Notes under the pieces: model-generated
Database searches by the model: none
What the model was told of the DNA's origin: nothing
Seen by the model: only the letters and a program-made list of their open reading frames with translations
Shown: positions 28,566 to 42,400 of the stretch, piece after piece
How the letters are laid out: every line of letters starts with the position of its first letter
Position numbering within the stretch: the first letter of the stretch is position 1
Program-made: the position numbers and the translations under genes
Assembly (NCBI RefSeq): GCF_003672135.1
Contig: NC_039510.1
Coordinates: forward strand, 13,020,001-13,084,000
Length of the DNA stretch: 64,000 bases
Reading direction: 5' to 3'
Source of the DNA: Ooceraea biroi
Taxonomy: Eukaryota; Arthropoda; Insecta; Hymenoptera; Formicidae

Positions 28566-29700
28566 CATTTCCTTCTTGATGATCGACTGCGGATTGCTAA
28601 TGAAGCTGCGGAAATGATGTCTTTTGGCACTTTGACACGTGACACGTGAAACTCAGTGAAATCCACTTTGAATAATTTTTTTAGTTAATGTAGTTTATAT
28701 GTGTTGCTTCTGTAATGTGTGTAGGATTATACCTGAGTATTTGTATTCTTCGGTACTTTGGGTACTTCGGTACATGCGAAGTTACAAGTGATGAAGTCTT
28801 TCGAAAGCAACACCGTTATCTGCAAATGTGTGGATAACGAGTTTCTAGAGGAAATTCATGCGTTATTCAGATATAAATGGCACGGCAGGCCTAATGTCGA
28901 AAGACGATCTTCCCATAAGATGTGTGATAATTAGAAAAGAGAGAGAGAAAGAGAGAGCGAGAAGAGTATACGTACATTTAATGCAATATTACAGTTTTCA
29001 AACAATCACACAAATAACACTGAGCATATGAGATGTACATCTTACGGGACGTGCTGCTAAGTTTAGAATTAAGATCCTTCTCTCATTCGGACACGCGCGC
29101 GATCATCGATTGTCGAGAGGACGACGTCGTCGTTCCATTTTTCTTAACTCGGCCAAGGCAGAGTGCCGCGGCTTCTCGAATGCTCGTATGCTAAGTTATG
29201 CATCGCGATGACGACAACGCTATGATGGACACAGTGATTTGCTCCGGTTGGAACCCGATAATTTGCATGGCTTCTATATATTGACCCATTTGTACAGTTG
29301 AACACGCAGAGTGCACTAGAGGTCACATACTTCGTGGTATTTCAAGATTATATCTCGCCAGTTATAATTTCAAGAGTCTCATTTCATTTTTTTTCGATTC
29401 TTTAATTCCCATAAGTGAATAATTTATGATTCTGGAAATTCTAAAATCAATTAAGAGGCAGCAATCACCGCTTTAAGTAGTTAGAAATTTCGGGCAAAAT
29501 AAACGAGTCTTAAAATACCGTTGATTATAATTAACTTTAATTACTTTAATTTTAATTAACAAGCCATTCAAATACTTGCTTCTCCCATTAAATGCCGTGG
29601 AAAATCCTACCGCAAATTCAACACATTTACAATCGCAACAAAATATACATTCCTACTTTTTACTCCCATCAAATAATTTGCAAAGCAATTCTCTTGCCGT

Positions 29701-31050
29701 TCAATATCAAACTGCCTCGTCTCCTCTCGGCAAAGCAATACATTTTTTGCTGCTTTGATTCTTTTCGCTACTTCCCGAGCCATCCAGTTGTTCCACTAGA
29801 ATTTCAAATGCAGCTTGCGCCCATTGAACGCGAGGAACAACAACGACGAGAGACAGCGGGGGATAAAGAGGCTTTGGCGACTGAGAGAACCCGCTTTGAG
29901 ACAGAGAAGGGGTTACAGCTGGAAAGGTAGGGAAGGAGAGAGGAAGAAGGGCCAAATAAGGAGAGCTAATGCCGCACAAAGGAGAGGAAACGTGTTGGAT
30001 CTCATACGTACGTACGTACACCACAGACACGCGAACGCGACAGTCGAGTTTTGCGCGCTTTGTCCGACACCCTGCTCGCGCGCGCACTCGCGCACTTGCG
30101 CGAGCGTCGAGTCGTGTCGCGCGTGTTCATAAGCGGAAAAGAGGGTCGTCCTGTGTGCTGTTAGACAAGCTGTGCGCGGGACAAGAAGCACAGAGCTCAG
30201 GGCCGGATGGCTGGAGCCAACTCTCGCTGTAGAAGGGAGGAGGGGCTGAACCGCCCTCTCGGGTCAGGTCAGGTAATAGAACGGAATTATGAGACGTAAT
30301 CGAAATTCGCCAGCCCTTTCGCCGGCGAACGCCCTGCTTCATCCGCAGAGTTGCCGTCAAGCGCACTGAACTCGCAGCTGGAAAGTTCCTGGAGGAAGTT
30401 GGCCGCGATCTTCCCGCCGGCTTCATTATGCGCGGCAGTAATTAACTCGCGTCGCACCTTGTTTGTCATGGCTCTTGTCAAATTCCTGCAGCGATACCTC
30501 ATGTGACTTTATGACATTATTTTATGTGAATGTGAGTGCGTTAGGAAGGTTTGTTGGTTATTCAACACAGGAAATAGAAAAACTCCGAAAACCATTCTTA
30601 GAATTATTAAGAATTCCCCATTAAATAACGAAAATAAAACAAGTTTTATTGATTGCTCGTCCAATGCAAAAAGTCCTACTATTCAGGGAACATTTAATTT
30701 TTCACGCATCACCACTAAAAAAGAAAGGTAAGATATCTCGTTCTAAAACTGAAAATAGTTCTCGATAAAAGCGAAAAATTATATCTCACTGTGCTGAAGC
30801 AAGTAAAAATAACGATATATTCGGATATCATTCTCGCAGTCAAACTACCAATCGTTGGAAATCTATGTACAGACTTTGTATTTTTCTATTAAAAGGATGA
30901 CGATACGGTCACGATAACGCGAGACAATGCATCAAATTCCATCCGTGATGCAATGTATCCATCTAATGTGACATAAAACACACGCTAGCGAGATAGTCTA
31001 CCAACACCCTACGTTTTTCCCTCTTCCCGCGTCTATCAGACATCACGAAA
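29701..31050. other. CpG-rich patch then AT-rich non-coding DNA
   Basis: 29820-30250 is GC-rich with a TACG tandem (30005-30019, self-complementary) and short overlapping frames on both strands. 30500-31000 is AT-rich. No gene signals. Confidence 0.5.
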
Positions 31051-31780
31051 TACGAGACTACAAGGATGGACGATGACTCGCAGCCTGCCTGGTGTACACC
31101 CAGCAACAACGGTGTGGCGACGATGACACGCGATTCGCACAGCCCAACGGGAAGTACGTCCCTGAAAACAAATCTCACAGTTGGAGCTAATCCGCCTCGG
31201 GGAGCTCACCCCATCCTCCGTTCACGAAGAGTTGTGGGCAGAGGGTGACGGTCGATCGCCAATGGCGATGGCAGTCGATCATCGGCTCGAAGAAGGCGGC
31301 TCGATGAAGTGCGCGGGCAGGAGGGCTCGGGAAGAACGAAGGGAACCGACGGTCAAAGAAGACGAAGACGAAGACGAAGAAAAAGGAAAAGAGAAGGCGG
31401 AGAAGAAAAACCGGTTCGACAGGTTCAGGCTCCCATTTACCTGACCATGTAGCGCCTGACCGCCTGCCTGCCGACGGTCGGTCGTTATGTATTATGCAGT
31501 CCCCCTGTATGTATAACGCATAACTACGGCGTATCCGCCGTGCGGGTAAAGGAGCGGAGGATTGGCCGGGGGGCGAAGGAAAAAGTGGACGAGGAAGAGA
31601 TGAGAACAAGCCGCGACGCCTCTCCCTGAGAGAGGATACACAAAGAAGAGAAAGAGAGAGAGAGAGACAGAGAGAAATGCATGGCGGCACGAAGCGGCCG
31701 CAGCAACGGGCCGCATGATGAAAGCGGTCCCCCGTGCCTGACCTCCGCGCGATCTTCACTCTCATCCTGACGTTACATGC
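31051..31780 (+). other. Purine-rich block with a GAAGAC-type repeat
   Basis: The plus strand is G/A-rich, including GAAGAC-like units at about 31358-31390 and the (GA)7 run. An 87-codon plus frame (31181-31444) ends in an acidic/basic repeat, while the opposite 192-codon frame is Ser/Leu/Phe-rich. Neither has splice or domain support. Confidence 0.45.
31654..31667 (+). repeat. (GA)7 microsatellite
   Basis: Seven GA units within the purine-rich block 31051-31780. Confidence 0.7.
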
Positions 31781-32426
31781 CTGGTACTCATCCCACCGTG
31801 GGTATTCCCGCTTCGAGATCCCGGCCCGACGGGACCGAACAGGGGTGGAGACCGGTTTATTAGATCGTTACGTTGTGTCGCGCGGAGAAATGTAATAATA
31901 GCGGACGGACGGAATACCGTAGCGCGCGCGGGAGTGTAAAGACCTATATACATGAGAACGATTTCCCCGAGCGAGGTCAGACCACCGCGGATGCGAAATG
32001 CGCTGGCGCGGTTTTAATTGCACTGTGCAACGTCGTGCGAGCATTTTATCGCCATCTGCGTTCAATTACGTGTCTCTTCAGTCGAGTCTCACGTTGTATC
32101 AATTAATATTGATGAAACTTAAACTCGATCGAGTTTAATCATACTTTCCCCGCAATCTCAAGTAGCGGTACAAGTTACGTAACAAGAAAAGTTTCCTCTC
32201 GACAGAGCTAAGCGCGGTCTGCATCGCGGAGAAGGTCTGGCTAAATAGAAGCGTCGATAGATCGCGTCAGCTTGCATCCAGGACATCGTGGCGACAATAT
32301 AAGCGGCGTCCTTGCAGACTGCAACATCAATGTGAGTCTTGACGGAAAGAGGTTGCACTTCAGACGGGCGAAGGCATCGATCGACGTCAAGCCAACTCCT
32401 CAGTCGATTATCAGTCAGCGAGTGCT

Positions 32427-32458
32427 GTAAAGGCGCGCGCTTTCGCGCGGAGCTTTAC
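32427..32458. repeat. Short GC-rich hairpin
   Basis: GTAAAG (32427-32432) pairs with CTTTAC (32453-32458), and CGCGCG pairs with CGCGCG around a CTTT loop. This gives a compact 12-bp stem with a small internal loop. It is not followed by a T run, and a bacterial-type terminator role makes no sense in this genome. Confidence 0.5.
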
Positions 32459-33446
32459 GTAACGACTGCCGGTCGCCTATAAAAGACTCCACGTTGAAAT
32501 CTTCTCGCGCGTTCACGAGAGGTTCCGCTCCGGCTCTCCTATCCGGCCGGATGAAATTGAACTTGCGATAAAAATAATATGCCGACTCCACGTGCACCCG
32601 CGCGCGCCCGCGAACTGGCGGCGTGAGTCACGAAAAGAGGTTTATGTTCCCGCGGACACGACCGTTGCAAAATGGACGCTCTCGTAGATGTCCTTGAGCG
32701 GTAGGATGGAGGTTGGAGTCACGAGTTCGCGGCTCTCCAAGATCGAGCGCCGCGTTAACGTATCTATGTCACGCCGAAGCACCTCGTTCGCTCAACAATA
32801 AAACTTATAATTTACGTCGGTCTCGTAATTTCAGCTTGCTGCCCCGCGCGCGCCGCGAACTTTCGTGCCGTTTCATCTATAATGCACTCTCCGCGGGAAT
32901 ATTGTCCGCGGTTCCGTAACTTTCGCGGGCGAACTTTGTGTGCGCGATCCTAAACGGGATATCGATTTCCGCTGTGGAGACGGGATGCTACCGATACACG
33001 TGAATGTCATTAATAGTTACAGCTCGTCTTCATGCAATTTTTAATGTTTCTTTCGCTGCATTTCGTTTATGCAATCCCACATTTGTTCTCAATACCAGTC
33101 TCTATGGTAATTTGATCCCATAAAATTGCTAAATTCGTTTAGGCACCTGACGATCAGTGTACAAAGTGCAGTTCAGAATGTTTCCCAGTAGAATTGAATT
33201 TACATATAAACAGCCTACATGGTTTACTTTTCGGAAATACCGGATCTGAAAACAAAGCGCGTATTAAAGTCCATCAGCTGCAATCTAATACGTGACTTTC
33301 ACACGAAATCCGCACGATAATTTCCAATGGAAATGTATTGTCTTTTACACGCTCGGCGTATGATATGCTGGATTCTCTTTCGCGCCTTCGCAGATCAGGC
33401 CTCGTGCAGTCGCACGCATACACCGGCGGAGTATCGCAAGGTATCT

Positions 33447-33479
33447 TCACATGAGCATCCGCGATATCGCGTCATGTGA
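33447..33479. repeat. Inverted repeat around a 12-bp palindrome
   Basis: TCACATGA (33447-33454) mirrors TCATGTGA (33472-33479). Between them lies the perfect palindrome CGCGATATCGCG (33460-33471). This is a possible dimeric protein-binding site or a hairpin. The core CATGTG is also an E-box. Confidence 0.5.
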
Positions 33480-36400
33480 GACAATCGCGACCTTCCGGCG
33501 TGCTTCCTGGAAATGGCGTCGCGTTCTGGAAACCCGAAGAGAGGCTCGTCTATCATAGTGCGACACGATAAAAGTGCAGGATCCGTGCACGAAAGCGAGG
33601 CAGATAAGTTGCTCGGTTTACCAACCAGCGCGGATATGCCGCTTCCGTGACCAAAGGTCTTTTTGTAGTCGGTTTTCGACGTCTGATATTATCCTGGAAT
33701 AAGGGCACGCTTAAGATTCTCATAATCCCCATTAAGTTGTCGTATCCATTTTACTTTTAAAATTGCTAGCTAGCAGTTCTATAGAAAACACCAATAGCTG
33801 GCAATACCTTGCGGCTTCTGTTCGATTTTACGCAAAAGGTGACGGTATGAAGACTTTCCGATTCTACCGAGACTCTCTCTGACTCTAATTATTAATAATA
33901 TTAACTATTAAAAATATTAATGATGTGACACAAAAGGAAATCTTTACGAATACTTTGACATGCGCGAAAAGTTGTATTCGAAATCGTCTGAAAGATGATG
34001 CTCCGCGAGGAACCGTCACGCTCGCAAGGAAACACAATCCGCTGGACTGGTTGAAGGAAAAACCGATTAGAAACCGCGATAACGTGCCGCGAGACACTCC
34101 GTGCGCGCAATTAATCGATCGCGAAACTCATAGCACGCTCCACGCTTTCCTATTCATTGAAATTAAGAGCGCGCGACCGCGTATCCAGGCTTCTCGCGAG
34201 TGAGCGAGCGCGCGGCCGCCGTTTTCTTACAAATTAAAGATCGGGCCACGCCGATAAGGAAATGCCGTTACGTTAATTGGTACGCGGGGCAGGGTGTTAC
34301 GTTTCAGGATTAATTTACTCGAAAACGATAGCATCGCCGTGCACTCGCGCGCACTCCAATTACGGTCGGCGCAGCGCGGTGCGGCACTGACGGTCTACAC
34401 CTTTGCTGCACCTCGTCCATTCAAACATTGTCGCGAAGTGTGGCAAAGATCACGAGTATCTAGAGCAGCCGACCGATTGCCTCCTGTGGTCAGAAACGGT
34501 ACACGATGAACCTTTCAACCCTTGCATTGCCGAAGTGCAGTACGTACATCTCTACCTAAAGTGACAGAAGAATGATGAAAGGCGACATTCTAAAAGACAA
34601 TTGATAACCTACGATTTTTATTAAACTACAATGATCGTCTTCCTACTTTTATGATAATCTATAGGGAGCGATCCTCCAGCTGCGACGTGTGGAAAATTTT
34701 GCCTGTGACTGTCCGTGGGTGAAATAGAAATACACCGTAAGCTCTTGTCAAACGTCACTTGAAGGCGCGAAACGTGCGCTACGAGAACTCGAGAACCGGG
34801 GACGAGCGTCGCTTGGTATTCCGCGTGCAGCACCTAGAACGGCGCTCGCGCAGGCATTCCGCTGGAACGTGCTAGGCATTGCGCGTCCTCCTCCTCCGGG
34901 CCCTTTGGCCCCCCTGGCTCGTACGACCGAGACTTTCCCTCGCCCCGTTCCTGCCGAGATGCGGGAGGGTTGTGCGGATATAAATTCCGGATTCTGAGCG
35001 CGTCTCGGGCTCCTTTTCTGAATGCCGACCGTGGCGGGGAGGGGCTGGTGAGAGGATTGGATTAAGGGACGCGCGGGGACAAGACGGGCACGGCGTATTA
35101 CTGACGCGTTCCAGGAGACCTCCCTTAATTTCGGCCCCACCGAACGGCGGGATTGCATCGTCCGGCAACTTCGCTCGGAACGTGGCCGTTTTAATCCTTC
35201 GACTTTGACTTAAGCGCGACTTAAATCGAGAGCACTGCAATTACGACGCGGGGACGGGAACGAGTTTAGCGAATTATCGACCTCGAGAGTTCCACGTGAG
35301 CTCGCCGGGAGACCGTTTTGAAGTTTAGCGCATGTGGCACGTTTCGGGAGCCCGTTGATCGTTGGTCACGAAACTTTAATCAGCCTGCGATCGGTCTTCC
35401 GTTCGCCGAGCGGCCGCGTACAATCTCTTTCTCACTCCCGACAATGATCACCCTGATAACTAAACTTGGACGGGTACGCGCGATATCGTGCACACACATT
35501 CACGGGAATCGGGAACGACTTGATCCTGATTCATGATCCAGCGGCGAATCCGCCGGAGAGAATTTAACACCGAGAGCTCCCCGGCCATGCGTTAAGAATA
35601 CATAAACCGGTGAAGTCTTCAGAAATCATCGCGACAGCGAGGCGAGATGCTAAACTCGAGCTTGTTTCTTAGAAGAGACATGGAAAGAGAGAGAAAGAGA
35701 CGGAGAAAGAGAGAGGAGGAAAGTTTGCGGTGAGAGACGCTCCGCGCGCGAGTCGAATAACTGGTCGTTCCAGTTTCTGGCGTTACGCCTGACGCCGGAT
35801 GCCTCTCCCTCCATCAGCGTCGCCCGCAGACTGGTACGACCGGTATATAGCATGCACATGTATAGGTATGTGTCTCAACGGGCATGGCCTGCGTCACCGT
35901 CGTCATATTTTAAATGCTAATGCACCCCGAGATCGATCCACCGGCCGGTAAATCGCGTTACGTGATCAAGGGTGGTGGAAGGAAGAGGACGGAGCGGTTC
36001 GACGCGGCTGATTACGCTCATCCGTGAATACACGTCGCAGAAGCCGCTCTCGAAGCTGCTGATGTTACTTCCGCGCGTGGATTTATGATCATGAAGGAGC
36101 CTCTTCGTGGGGTCGTTACGATGGGACGCCAATGCGACGGCTATGAATAAACTAACAAGAATACCGCTCGAGAACCTGCCGCGATTAAGATATACTCTCT
36201 CGTGCCGATAATGTTAAATGTTATCTCGAGCATTCCTAAATTAATAAATAAAGATAAGATTGAAGAAAATACTAAAGATAGCATTCAGCGTATCTTATTG
36301 ATAATCGTTTTGATATTCGTTATTCTTGTACTGATTTAATGTTGTCCAATTGATTTAAATTCATATACGTCATATACATATAAACTGAAAAAATATTATC

Positions 36401-39400
36401 GTTTGGCAATATCGAAGATGATATGATGTCGATTACGTCACTGAGAGACTAGAAAATTTATACCTTTCCGTGCGACAGTTGTGACTGTTTCCTGTTACGT
36501 ATTTCTGCTGCAGCTATTTTTACGGTAGCGCATATGATGCAACCGGGATTTAATCGTATCTCCCGCTAATTGAGCGAAGTTTCCTGAGCGAAGATTGAAG
36601 TCGTTACACTCACGGAAACCGCCGGAGATAGCGCCGCTCCATTTCCATTCATTTTAATTACGTGGTCTCACACATACGTTATCAACGTCGCGTTTAGAAG
36701 CGCCGCGTCATATCAATTTAAAGAGACGCCACGATACTGCGAAGAATCACGTCCGCAACGTTAGCCAATTGATGGTACTCGCGGAATTGAGATAAAAACT
36801 GGCGTCGTAGTTGCGGTCCGAGCGCCGTTTTGCTAAATCACGATCAATGCAAGAGGCGAGTTCCCGAGGAAACGTTACGGATCGTCTATTCCGATCCGAC
36901 GTATATTACATACAACGAGATAAGAAACGCGGTCAATCTTTTCTTATATTAGCAGATTTGAGGACTGAGAATCATCAACAGTTGACTTCCCCGTGATATC
37001 GCTCCGATACGATAGTCGCTGTCTTACGCCACGTTAACGCCAGGCGCCGAATTATTAATAATAACGATCACGTTATCGCCGTGTCACGCGGATAACAGGT
37101 CATCTTGTTCAAGAATGATAATAATACTTCGCGTGATACAACGGAGACCATCGTTACAATGAGCCTTGGAACATTCACACTTTGTGCTCCAACTCGATCT
37201 TTTTATATGAGCGCCGCACAAAGCTCGATAACTGTGACAATGACACGAGTGGAGACATTCATCACGAATGGTAATGATCGAGTGCATGCCAGTAAACAGA
37301 GCTTCGCCAGAGGTACGCACGACCTGCATCGAGATAAAACTGTACGTTGCTGCTATAAATACATCGCGAGTACGTTATCGAGCGAAAGATACTGTTGCAA
37401 TATCTGCACGGCGACAACTTTTGGCAGGGATAATTTTATCTTCGAGGATCGGACATTAATAGCGACTGTAAACATTAACGATGCAATTTTGGGAACGTTG
37501 CTGAATTTTCCAAGATCGCATATTATATCGCGTTACTCGCGTGCTAATTTGGACTACATGGCTGGCATGTTACTGTAATTAAGTAATTATGAAACAAATA
37601 ATGTTGTTTCTCGAATAATGTTGGATTTGTCAATTTGGGACATTCATTGAATAAGCTTCAATTTCTTGTTGACTCAAAGATGGTGTCAAGCGTACACTCG
37701 AACATTTATGGAAAATTGGACGAAAAATAATTGACTGGCTAAAGAGTCATTTTAGAGTTAAATATATTTTAGAACTGTATCTCTCACAATAAGTTACAGG
37801 CAAATTGTTTGTTCTCATATAATTAGTATTATTATATACTCTTATAATAAAATATAAAAAAAGCATTTACAATTGAAACATTATGTTGCTTATACAATAT
37901 ATCCTACAACTGTGAGTACCCATTATTGTACAAGGCACGCACGTGAAAATTTAATTATCTTTTCCAGCGACTTTCTACACTTTTCATTCTACAAAGGCTT
38001 AAGATTCCCATGGAAGCATTATAATACAATGGTCGCCCGGCACACCTTGATTCTGCAAATAGCGACTGCTGCATCCAGCGGTAGAAAACAAAGTGCAATT
38101 ATATTCTTATACTCTTAGCGAGCAACCTTGATCATTTCTCCAGTGCAGCCAAGTTTCCACTCGCGCTTCGGCAATTCTGCAGCATTGCGATTCTAATAAT
38201 TTCTACACTCGCTCGCAATCGCTACCTACACACCGCGTGTCTCAACAACGTCCTGATAGTCTCAGCGTTTTTCCCGCATGGAAATCACTTCTTTCTCTCT
38301 CTTTGTTCGATCGCGCCCAGTTCGCCCGTGATGACCTCGATGTCGGGCTGCGAGACAGCCGATATTTTTAGAGACGGCTTTAAGCTCGCGGTATATAACA
38401 GACGAGCTTGCCGTGTCGGCTTTTTCCGCGGTTCCAACGAAAGGGTTACGGTCACGCCAATCATTTGCGTTAACGGCGAATCCATCAGTGATCGCGTGGT
38501 GAATCGCCACCTCCTCCTCGTGCAAGAAGACCGTTCTCGATAACGCGACCTCGATCGCTCGAACTTTACGTTTAGTTTCAGGCTCTTCGCGTTCTGACTC
38601 GCGAGGGTTCAAGGTGTTCGTGAACGGTAGCCGTTACGTGTAACGCCTTTCCGGTACTGTGCCTCGTAAAGAGATAATGCTCGGACAATGGTACGTGGCC
38701 TCGTTTAACTTTGTCGTCCTTTCGCCAGCTTCGCGTTACGTTACGAACGTAACAATACCGCCTGAATTCCCAGCTCCTATTCGCGTGAGGTATTCAGCTC
38801 GCGGTGAAAACTACCAGCTGAAACAACTCGCATCCGGTAGTCCGTTTGAGCATAGTGTTCCCCCAATCTGATTCAAACAGCTCGTAAATGAACGAATAAT
38901 CTTCCGAAAGTTGCGACACCTCCAAGACATCCCAAGAAAGAGAGAAACTCGAATCAGAGATGATTGGATAACGATCAGTGTCCCGGATTACTCTCGAATC
39001 ATCGAGCGCTCATTAATAAATGGAAGATGACGGAAGTTTATTACCGTGGGTTCAACGCAAAAAGATTCCGAGATGAGCCGGAGGTCATGTCATCCCGCTC
39101 ATGTTTATTACACCTCGCATTATTCATCGTGGCTTAAATGGCTGCGAAGGTCCCGCTTAGATCCCGCCCGAGGATAGCCAGGCCGATCAAATGGCCCATG
39201 CAAATCGCGCGCGCGATTAATCAGCTCATTGAATTGCAAGTATGACCTAATAATAGCTGCCTCTGGACAGAGAAAGCGCCCGACGACGCGAGATTCGAGC
39301 GGCTCGCACGAGAACGTCGTGTAGAATGCTGACGCGTGACACATTTCCATGAATTCCCGGAATGCCGGTGGACGTTCAGATATGCCGTGCGTTCAGGACG

Positions 39401-42400
39401 GCCTCGGGGGACCGAATCGAAGAGAGTGACAAGCCGCCTCAGATCCGATTTTCCATACGAATGGAACGACGCGCTTCTCTTCGTGCCTGAAATTGCATCG
39501 CGCCGCGAATTTGCATTAAGACCTCGTTTCTTCCTCGTCGAGATGGTCGAACGCGTTAGCAGAGCTGTCGCTCTTACTTCGATTACCGAGAAACGTTACG
39601 CGAATTACTGACATCTCGGAAGCGTCCACTTGCGATAGTTGCTCCTAAATTAGTCATAAAAAAAATTAGATGAAGTAAGGAACCCGCTCTATTTGATTCA
39701 ACTTTCTACCAGCAATACGTACTTGTACGTCCGACTAATGTAATGTCGGTTTTCCGTTACGCACGTTACGTACAACACCTATGTAGTATGTACTATACGC
39801 GTGCGCGATTCTCCGCGTTACGTAATCATCAAGCAAATTTGCTCATCGCGATGAAATTTACGATTGTCCCTATTCCCGAGGACCGGTTTCATGCTCGTTT
39901 CAATTTCTAATGCAAGAGCTTTCGCATGCCACAATGTCGCCGTATTAAAAGTTATCTCCCATGAGTCACGTAATATTCCGCGGATTGCAGGTGCGTTATC
40001 AGCTAATTTATGCCGATAGATACTCGAAACGTAGACTCTGGCGTAACTCTTTGTAAATTGTCGCGAGTCATGCGACTCGTCGCTCTTGACATGTCGCATG
40101 AGAATTACTCGCCAATGGCGCGCTCGCGAGGAAAGTTAAACAAGCCGCAATTATGCAGCCAAAGCGCTTTCTTATCGATCGTTAAGATAGTCTTCCACGA
40201 CTACGGTCAGTAAACGTTAACTCGTCGCCGTAATTATCGACGTGAAATTCATTCATGCGGATTCATGCCACGTGCATACGTGCATTATTTTTAGTCGCAA
40301 ACGTTCCCGCCCCCCACTGCCACCGCGTTCGATGGTCATCTCTGCGCCCCCCTCGGCGAGAGGGAAATAGTTTGTGGCGAAACGGCGGTGCGAGGAATTT
40401 TTATGACGAAAGTAAAACGAAACGGCCCATAAAACCGGGCGAACGCGATTCCATCTCTCTTCGGCTACGCTCCGAAGTCGCATAAAGTTTGCAACAAACT
40501 TCCTCATCGCGCGGACTTTAGCGTCCTTCGTCCGTCCCTCTTACGTTCGCCATGCTTGTTCCTCTTCGTCTCCCTCCTTCTCCTCTTTGCTCGCCTCTCA
40601 CCACTCTCCCGTGGGCGACAGAGTCAGCCAAAGCGATCGCGTTGGCGAATACGAGGTAGATAGCTGGCACGTTTTACAGCTAGAGAAGCTTACCGCTTGA
40701 TAACTTTTAAAGCGGAACGACCGGCCCGTTTCTATTCACGCGAGAAGCCGATCTCTCGCCGTCGAAATTTTCAGTGCCAGCGCTATATTGTCGTGAACTA
40801 TCAGGCGCGTTTCACCCCTATTTTTTTAATTTTCCATCTACTCTCCAATCTAACCACTTGAGCTTTCTTCCAATTTTTATCCAACCCCCTCTTTAAACTG
40901 AGACTCGTAGAACGTCCTAAATTCGTTCGCCAGACAAGCCATAAACTGTTTCGCAGTTTGAGATTTATCTTTTTTTCTATATTTGTTAACGACGTAAAAC
41001 GTCTTTTACATCTGGCTCTACTTTAGGTTCGTTATTATTAATAACGAGCATATGATCTGTTGCAGTTTGCAGACTTTAGACGCCATACACAATACGTTTA
41101 TGCATCATCGTTTTACCCGTTGTCGTCATCATAGTCGTAATACTTGTTCGATCGAAGTCGTAACGATATACCATAAAGAATCGCACTACTCACGATCACT
41201 TTAATAGGAGTAAAGGAGCACAGTGCTAAAATTCCGCTCACGTAGGCGCGAATCGTACTCACCAACGTGGACTAAACTGGCGTCTCAACTATAATTCATG
41301 AGAGCACTAAACTATTTTCCAACTACGTCCAACTACGGTTTGCTCGACTGTAACGGCGAAGTTCGCGACTCCCAGTTTCTAACTGGATCTCTTTTGCACG
41401 GACGCGGCGACGCCACTGCCATAACTTAAACGTCTACGGTCTACGCCCGCCTCAAAGCAATGCGCTCTGGATTTGTTCCTCTTTACGTTCATCTTGACGA
41501 TTGCTGCAATGCCCGGCACGATCTATTGTTCATCTCGCAAAACTTGGAAAGCAAATTCAACTTCAAAGCAAACTCTATATCGACGTGAGGGATAATTTAA
41601 AAACTTGAGAAACTGCGCTTGTGTCTTTGTCTTTCTAATGTCCTACTTTTCACTTATCGAAAATGTGAACAAATAAAGAATTACGTGAGACATTTGAATT
41701 TATTCCATAAATGTTTCAAGATGGCTTTTTTAGATACATGTGAGTAAATAACTGCTTGATAAATTTGTATGTTCTTTAATATTAGCGGTGCTCGTAAATA
41801 TTCCTTGAAATATTGAGATTGCCGGCATTTTTGGTGCATCTATAGAACACGCGTTAAGCGGGTTAAGATCAGGGAGACGCGCGTGGAAATGCATGACGCG
41901 CTAGATTCACGCGCGAGATCGTTGTATCGTCGATAGTTCTATTTCCGTGCTAATTCCTTTGCAAAACTACGTCGTTTCACTTTGTGGAACGAGGGGAAAG
42001 AGTGCACAAGTATACACTGTGGGGGATATAAATACGATTCATCGGGTGCATACTATCCGGACGGGTGTCTTCGCGTGCGTGACGCGCACCTGGTGTGTCA
42101 CGTCACGCAAAAGTCGCCGTTCTTAGTTCGTCGACGCAATCTGCAACATGGCGTGTCGCACGCACCCGCGATTGCATTGGCGCCGACATACGAACATTTT
42201 TACACATGAGGTCGACCGCTCGCGAGAAAAATACCTCCTTCACTTGGATTAATTAAGTTATATAAAAATGTAGTACGTGATGAAAGTTGCATAATACAAA
42301 ATTTCTTTTCAAAATTCGACATTTAACAATGTCTACCATTAAAAACTTATGTATACAATTATCTCCTTGAAATAATACTGTAGTAAAAATCCGTTTCTTC

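Larger units (their letters stand above)
18111..29700. other. Non-coding stretch
   Basis: No supported exon. Notable open frames are 18825-19163 (+, 112 codons), and 24888-25460 (+, 190 codons) opposite 24695-25270 (-, 191 codons). None shows a recognisable domain. AT-rich islands occur near 19040-19230, 24370-24540, 26790-27080 and 27540-27800. Confidence 0.55.

Noticed and set aside
37105..37578. Plus-strand 157-codon frame of ordinary composition
   Set aside because: No recognisable domain, no splice signals consistent with an exon, and no supporting context.
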